A program made the translations under genes and the position numbers. Shown in pieces: positions 62,132 through 64,000 of a stretch of 64,000 nt of DNA. The stretch covers positions 62,001 to 126,000 of the forward strand of contig NZ_JAGJCF010000017.1 of the NCBI RefSeq assembly GCF_017815135.1, written 5' to 3'. Source of the DNA: Jiella mangrovi (GTDB lineage Bacteria > Pseudomonadota > Alphaproteobacteria > Rhizobiales > Rhizobiaceae). Each line of letters begins with the position of its first letter. Within the stretch, counting starts at the first letter, position 1. The notes beneath the pieces are model-generated. The model was not told the origin of the DNA and did not search any database. It saw nothing but the letters and a program-made list of their open reading frames with translations.

Positions 62132-62476
62132 TCAGCCGATGATGTCGGTCTGTTCGCCGACGAGGATCAGCGTGTTGCCGTGATCGAGGAAGGTCTTTTC
62201 GTCGGGAAAGACCTTCGACTTGTAGGTTTCGGAGGTCAGCACTGCCTTCATGCCATCCGGCCCATCGAACCAGATTTCGGCGGTGCCGTCATAGTCGGCC
62301 TGGGGAACGGTCCCCTCGGGCGGGTCCACCGGATGGGTCTGGATGTAGCGCTTCACGTGGGTTTCCGCCTCGGGGATCGAGCGGAACAGCGGTCCGTGAT
62401 CCTCGATGTGATGGCGAACGAATTCCTCGCGGCTGATATCGGGATGCCGCTTCAGGAACATGGTCATCTTGATCAT
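62132..62476 (-). CDS. EthD-family protein
   Basis: The 114-residue protein has the dimeric ferredoxin-like fold of the EthD family: MIKMTMFLKRHPDISREEF, HHIEDHGPLFRSIP and AEIWFDGPDGM. EthD proteins assist degradation pathways, but in most cases their chemical role is unknown; some are cyclases or decarboxylases. It lies 33 bases after the ABM-VOC gene and likely shares its transcript. Confidence 0.9.
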   Translation of the reverse strand: MIKMTMFLKRHPDISREEFVRHHIEDHGPLFRSIPEAETHVKRYIQTHPVDPPEGTVPQADYDGTAEIWFDGPDGMKAVLTSETYKSKVFPDEKTFLDHGNTLILVGEQTDIIG

Positions 62477-62509
62477 GCCTGTCTCCTTCGAATTCGGGTT
62501 GAGTGTGGG

Positions 62510-63370
62510 TTACCGGCGCGGCGTCCAGCGAGCCGCCGCTGCTTCCGCTGGATAGGAGATACCGCCGGGATAGGTCAGAAGCTCGATCAGCATGCCCCAC
62601 GGGGTGCGGCCGTAGATGCCGGCATTGCCTTCGGCGTCCTCGTTGTTGGCGAGCGGATGGGGACCCTTGAGCGGTTCGCCGCCGGCCTTGGTGAAGGCGT
62701 CGAGGGCTGCGTCGATGTCGTCCACATAGACGCCGAAATGGGTCAGGCCGCGATCCTGAAGCCGGGCCGGGTCGGCCTGATCGGCGTTCTCCATCTGGAA
62801 GAGTTCGAGACACGGACCCTTTCCGAGCCGCATCAGCCGCATATGGACGATCTTCGCGCCCTTGGAGAGACCGAGTTCGGCTTCCGGCCCTTCGCCCGCC
62901 ATCGGGTCCGCATCCTTCGGCAGAACGTCGTAGAGCGTCACCGCGCCGAAGGCGTCCGCGAAGAAACGGCTCGCTTCCTCGATGTCGGGCACGGTGAGTC
63001 CGATATGGTCGATGCCGCGAATGCCAGACTTCGACGTGCGCGGTCCTTCGAGCAGGGTCACCTCGCTTACCGATGACCCGCCGCCGGTCGCGATCTCTTC
63101 GAGCGCGGCGTTGAACTGCTTCGTGTGGGGCTGGTCGAGATGCATCTGAAACGCCGCGTCGTCGCGATATCGCTCGATCATGACAAGGGCGCCGCTTTCT
63201 TCGGCGTACACCTCGAAGCTGATATTGCCAGGCTCGGCGCGAACATTTCGGGCAAGTTCTTCGACAAGGGTCTTAAGATGGCTATTCTCGCCGGTGCGAG
63301 GGGTCGCTCGTGCGATGACGCATCGTGTCGTGTCCGGGACGGTCGCGGCGGGTGTCGATTGAAAGGTCAC
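62510..63370 (-). CDS. Fusion of ABM monooxygenase-like and VOC (glyoxalase/dioxygenase-like) domains
   Basis: The 286-residue protein has two parts. Residues ~15-110 are an antibiotic-biosynthesis-monooxygenase fold (KTLVEELARNVRAEPGNISF and YRDDAAFQMHLDQPH). Residues ~118-275 are a VOC domain with GIDHIGLTVPDIEEASRFF, THFGVYVDDIDAA and WGMLIELLTYPG, giving metal ligands His, His and Glu. The first gene of the putative catabolic operon, it is divergent from the IclR regulator. The substrate is unknown. Confidence 0.9.
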   Translation of the reverse strand: MTFQSTPAATVPDTTRCVIARATPRTGENSHLKTLVEELARNVRAEPGNISFEVYAEESGALVMIERYRDDAAFQMHLDQPHTKQFNAALEEIATGGGSSVSEVTLLEGPRTSKSGIRGIDHIGLTVPDIEEASRFFADAFGAVTLYDVLPKDADPMAGEGPEAELGLSKGAKIVHMRLMRLGKGPCLELFQMENADQADPARLQDRGLTHFGVYVDDIDAALDAFTKAGGEPLKGPHPLANNEDAEGNAGIYGRTPWGMLIELLTYPGGISYPAEAAAARWTPRR

Positions 63371-63518
63371 GATGGCCTCCTTCCGTCAGTTATGCTGCGC
63401 TGCGGCAGTCGAGAAGAAAATGGCGGCAACCCTTGCTTTGTTCCGATATTTTCAGCATCAAATCAACTAGTTTCTAAAATGGGATCGAATATCCAACAAT
63501 GATGGAAAAAGGGCTCAT
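63371..63518. promoter_or_regulatory. Divergent promoter region of the IclR regulator and the catabolic operon
   Basis: The 148-base gap should hold both promoters and the IclR operator. AACTAGTT at 63,465-63,472 is a perfect palindrome inside TCAACTAGTTTC, and its TCAACTA part recurs before the second SDR at 58,900. The match is short, so the operator is only a candidate. Confidence 0.4.
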
Positions 63519-64000
63519 ATGATCCAGTCCGTCGAGCGCGCTGCCCACATCCTTGAAGCGATCGCCCATGCTGGCGGGGCAGCGCATCTGAACGCGATCG
63601 CGGCTGCTACGAATCTGCGATCGACAACCGCCCACAACATTCTGAAGACGCTGCAGTCGCTTGGCTACGTGCGGCGACGCGCCGGCGATACGCGCTATCA
63701 TCTCGGCGACAGGATCCAGAACCTTGCACGCGTTGCCGGCGACGACGACCGCCTTCGGCGCGATCTGCGCCCGGCGCTCGAGGCGATGACGGAAGAAACT
63801 GGCGAGACGGTCTTCTTGGCGGTGCCGTCGGGCGACGAAGTCTATTTCCTCGACGCCATCGAAAGCCGTCAGACCCTGAAGGCGGGAAGCCAGGCCGGCG
63901 AACGCCTTCCCATGGCAGGCTCTGCAATCGGGCTTCTTTTCCTCGCACTGATCCCGCAGATCAGGAACCGGATGCTGCAAACCCATTCGGATCGCATCGG
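63519..64000 (+). CDS. IclR-family transcriptional regulator (3' partial)
   Basis: The gene starts at ATG 63519 behind GGAAAAAGGG and runs off the window after 160 codons. The N-terminal winged HTH has SVERAAHILEAIA, TNLRSTTAHNILKTLQSLG and YHLGDRIQNLA. The start of the ligand domain follows (ETVFLAVPSGDEVYFLDAIE, then LPMAGSAIGLLFLAL). IclR proteins sense small carbon metabolites, often repressing or activating the neighbouring divergent operon, so this is the likely regulator of the 54-63 kb cluster. Confidence 0.93.
   Translation, partial: MIQSVERAAHILEAIAHAGGAAHLNAIAAATNLRSTTAHNILKTLQSLGYVRRRAGDTRYHLGDRIQNLARVAGDDDRLRRDLRPALEAMTEETGETVFLAVPSGDEVYFLDAIESRQTLKAGSQAGERLPMAGSAIGLLFLALIPQIRNRMLQTHSDRI

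Noticed and set aside
25185-64000. Second copy of the tRNA 3' end as attR
   Set aside because: Looked for the T-arm and acceptor sequence downstream by eye and found none; it may lie outside the window or be degenerate.

Overview
The window is a GC-rich alphaproteobacterial chromosome segment, most likely Hyphomicrobiales (Rhizobiales). The support is an imuA-imuB-dnaE2 SOS cassette behind a GAAC-N7-GAAC LexA box (the rhizobial form), a SleB-type hydrolase, Der beside a YfgM-like TPR protein, a CHASE2 cyclase paired with a FecR protein, a possible RirA-type iron box, and several rhizobial-type integrases. I cannot fix the genus.

Region 1 (1-25,200) looks like ordinary chromosome. It holds a membrane/hotdog thioesterase fusion (cut by the window edge), a GGDEF-EAL protein, eda, a SleB hydrolase with a clear terminator, der with a TPR partner, NnrU, MAPEG, a molybdopterin oxidoreductase, a parDE toxin-antitoxin pair, the imuA-imuB-dnaE2 mutasome, a FecR/CHASE2-adenylate cyclase pair, an exopolysaccharide-initiating sugar transferase, dusA, and a tRNA with anticodon CAT that best fits tRNA-Ile2.

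Region 2 (25,200-37,500) is accessory DNA placed directly 3' of that tRNA. It opens with a tyrosine recombinase that has altered catalytic residues. Next come about 1 kb without a recognisable gene, a chimeric gene joining an inner-membrane FUSC half to an outer-membrane alginate-export half, and a perfect 17 x 8-bp tandem repeat. A ParA/ribbon-helix-helix pair then faces a divergent five-gene row that ends in a soluble FtsH-like AAA metalloprotease, and a second recombinase closes the block on the opposite strand.

Region 3 (37,500-51,000) has a catalase-related peroxidase/cupredoxin/GGDEF-EAL operon and a complete siderophore-uptake locus: TonB receptor, AraC regulator, siderophore-interacting reductase, esterase, binding protein, two permeases and an ATPase. 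A TGA-N9-TCA iron box candidate and a hairpin precede the transport operon.

Region 4 (51,000-54,400) is a decayed defence patch: a reverse-transcriptase C-terminal remnant, an intact trypsin-like protease carrying a CGAT repeat, an Abi_C abortive-infection protein, and a third, minimal recombinase.

Region 5 (54,400-64,000) is an uncharacterised catabolic cluster. An IclR regulator is divergent from genes for an ABM-VOC fusion, an EthD protein, an SDR, an AGE-family isomerase and a shikimate/quinate dehydrogenase-like protein. Further along are a second SDR whose start is frameshifted by a C7 tract, an MFS transporter, a small membrane protein and a periplasmic PQQ dehydrogenase. I infer a pathway for a polyol, sugar acid or cyclitol-like carbon source, but the substrate cannot be read from sequence.
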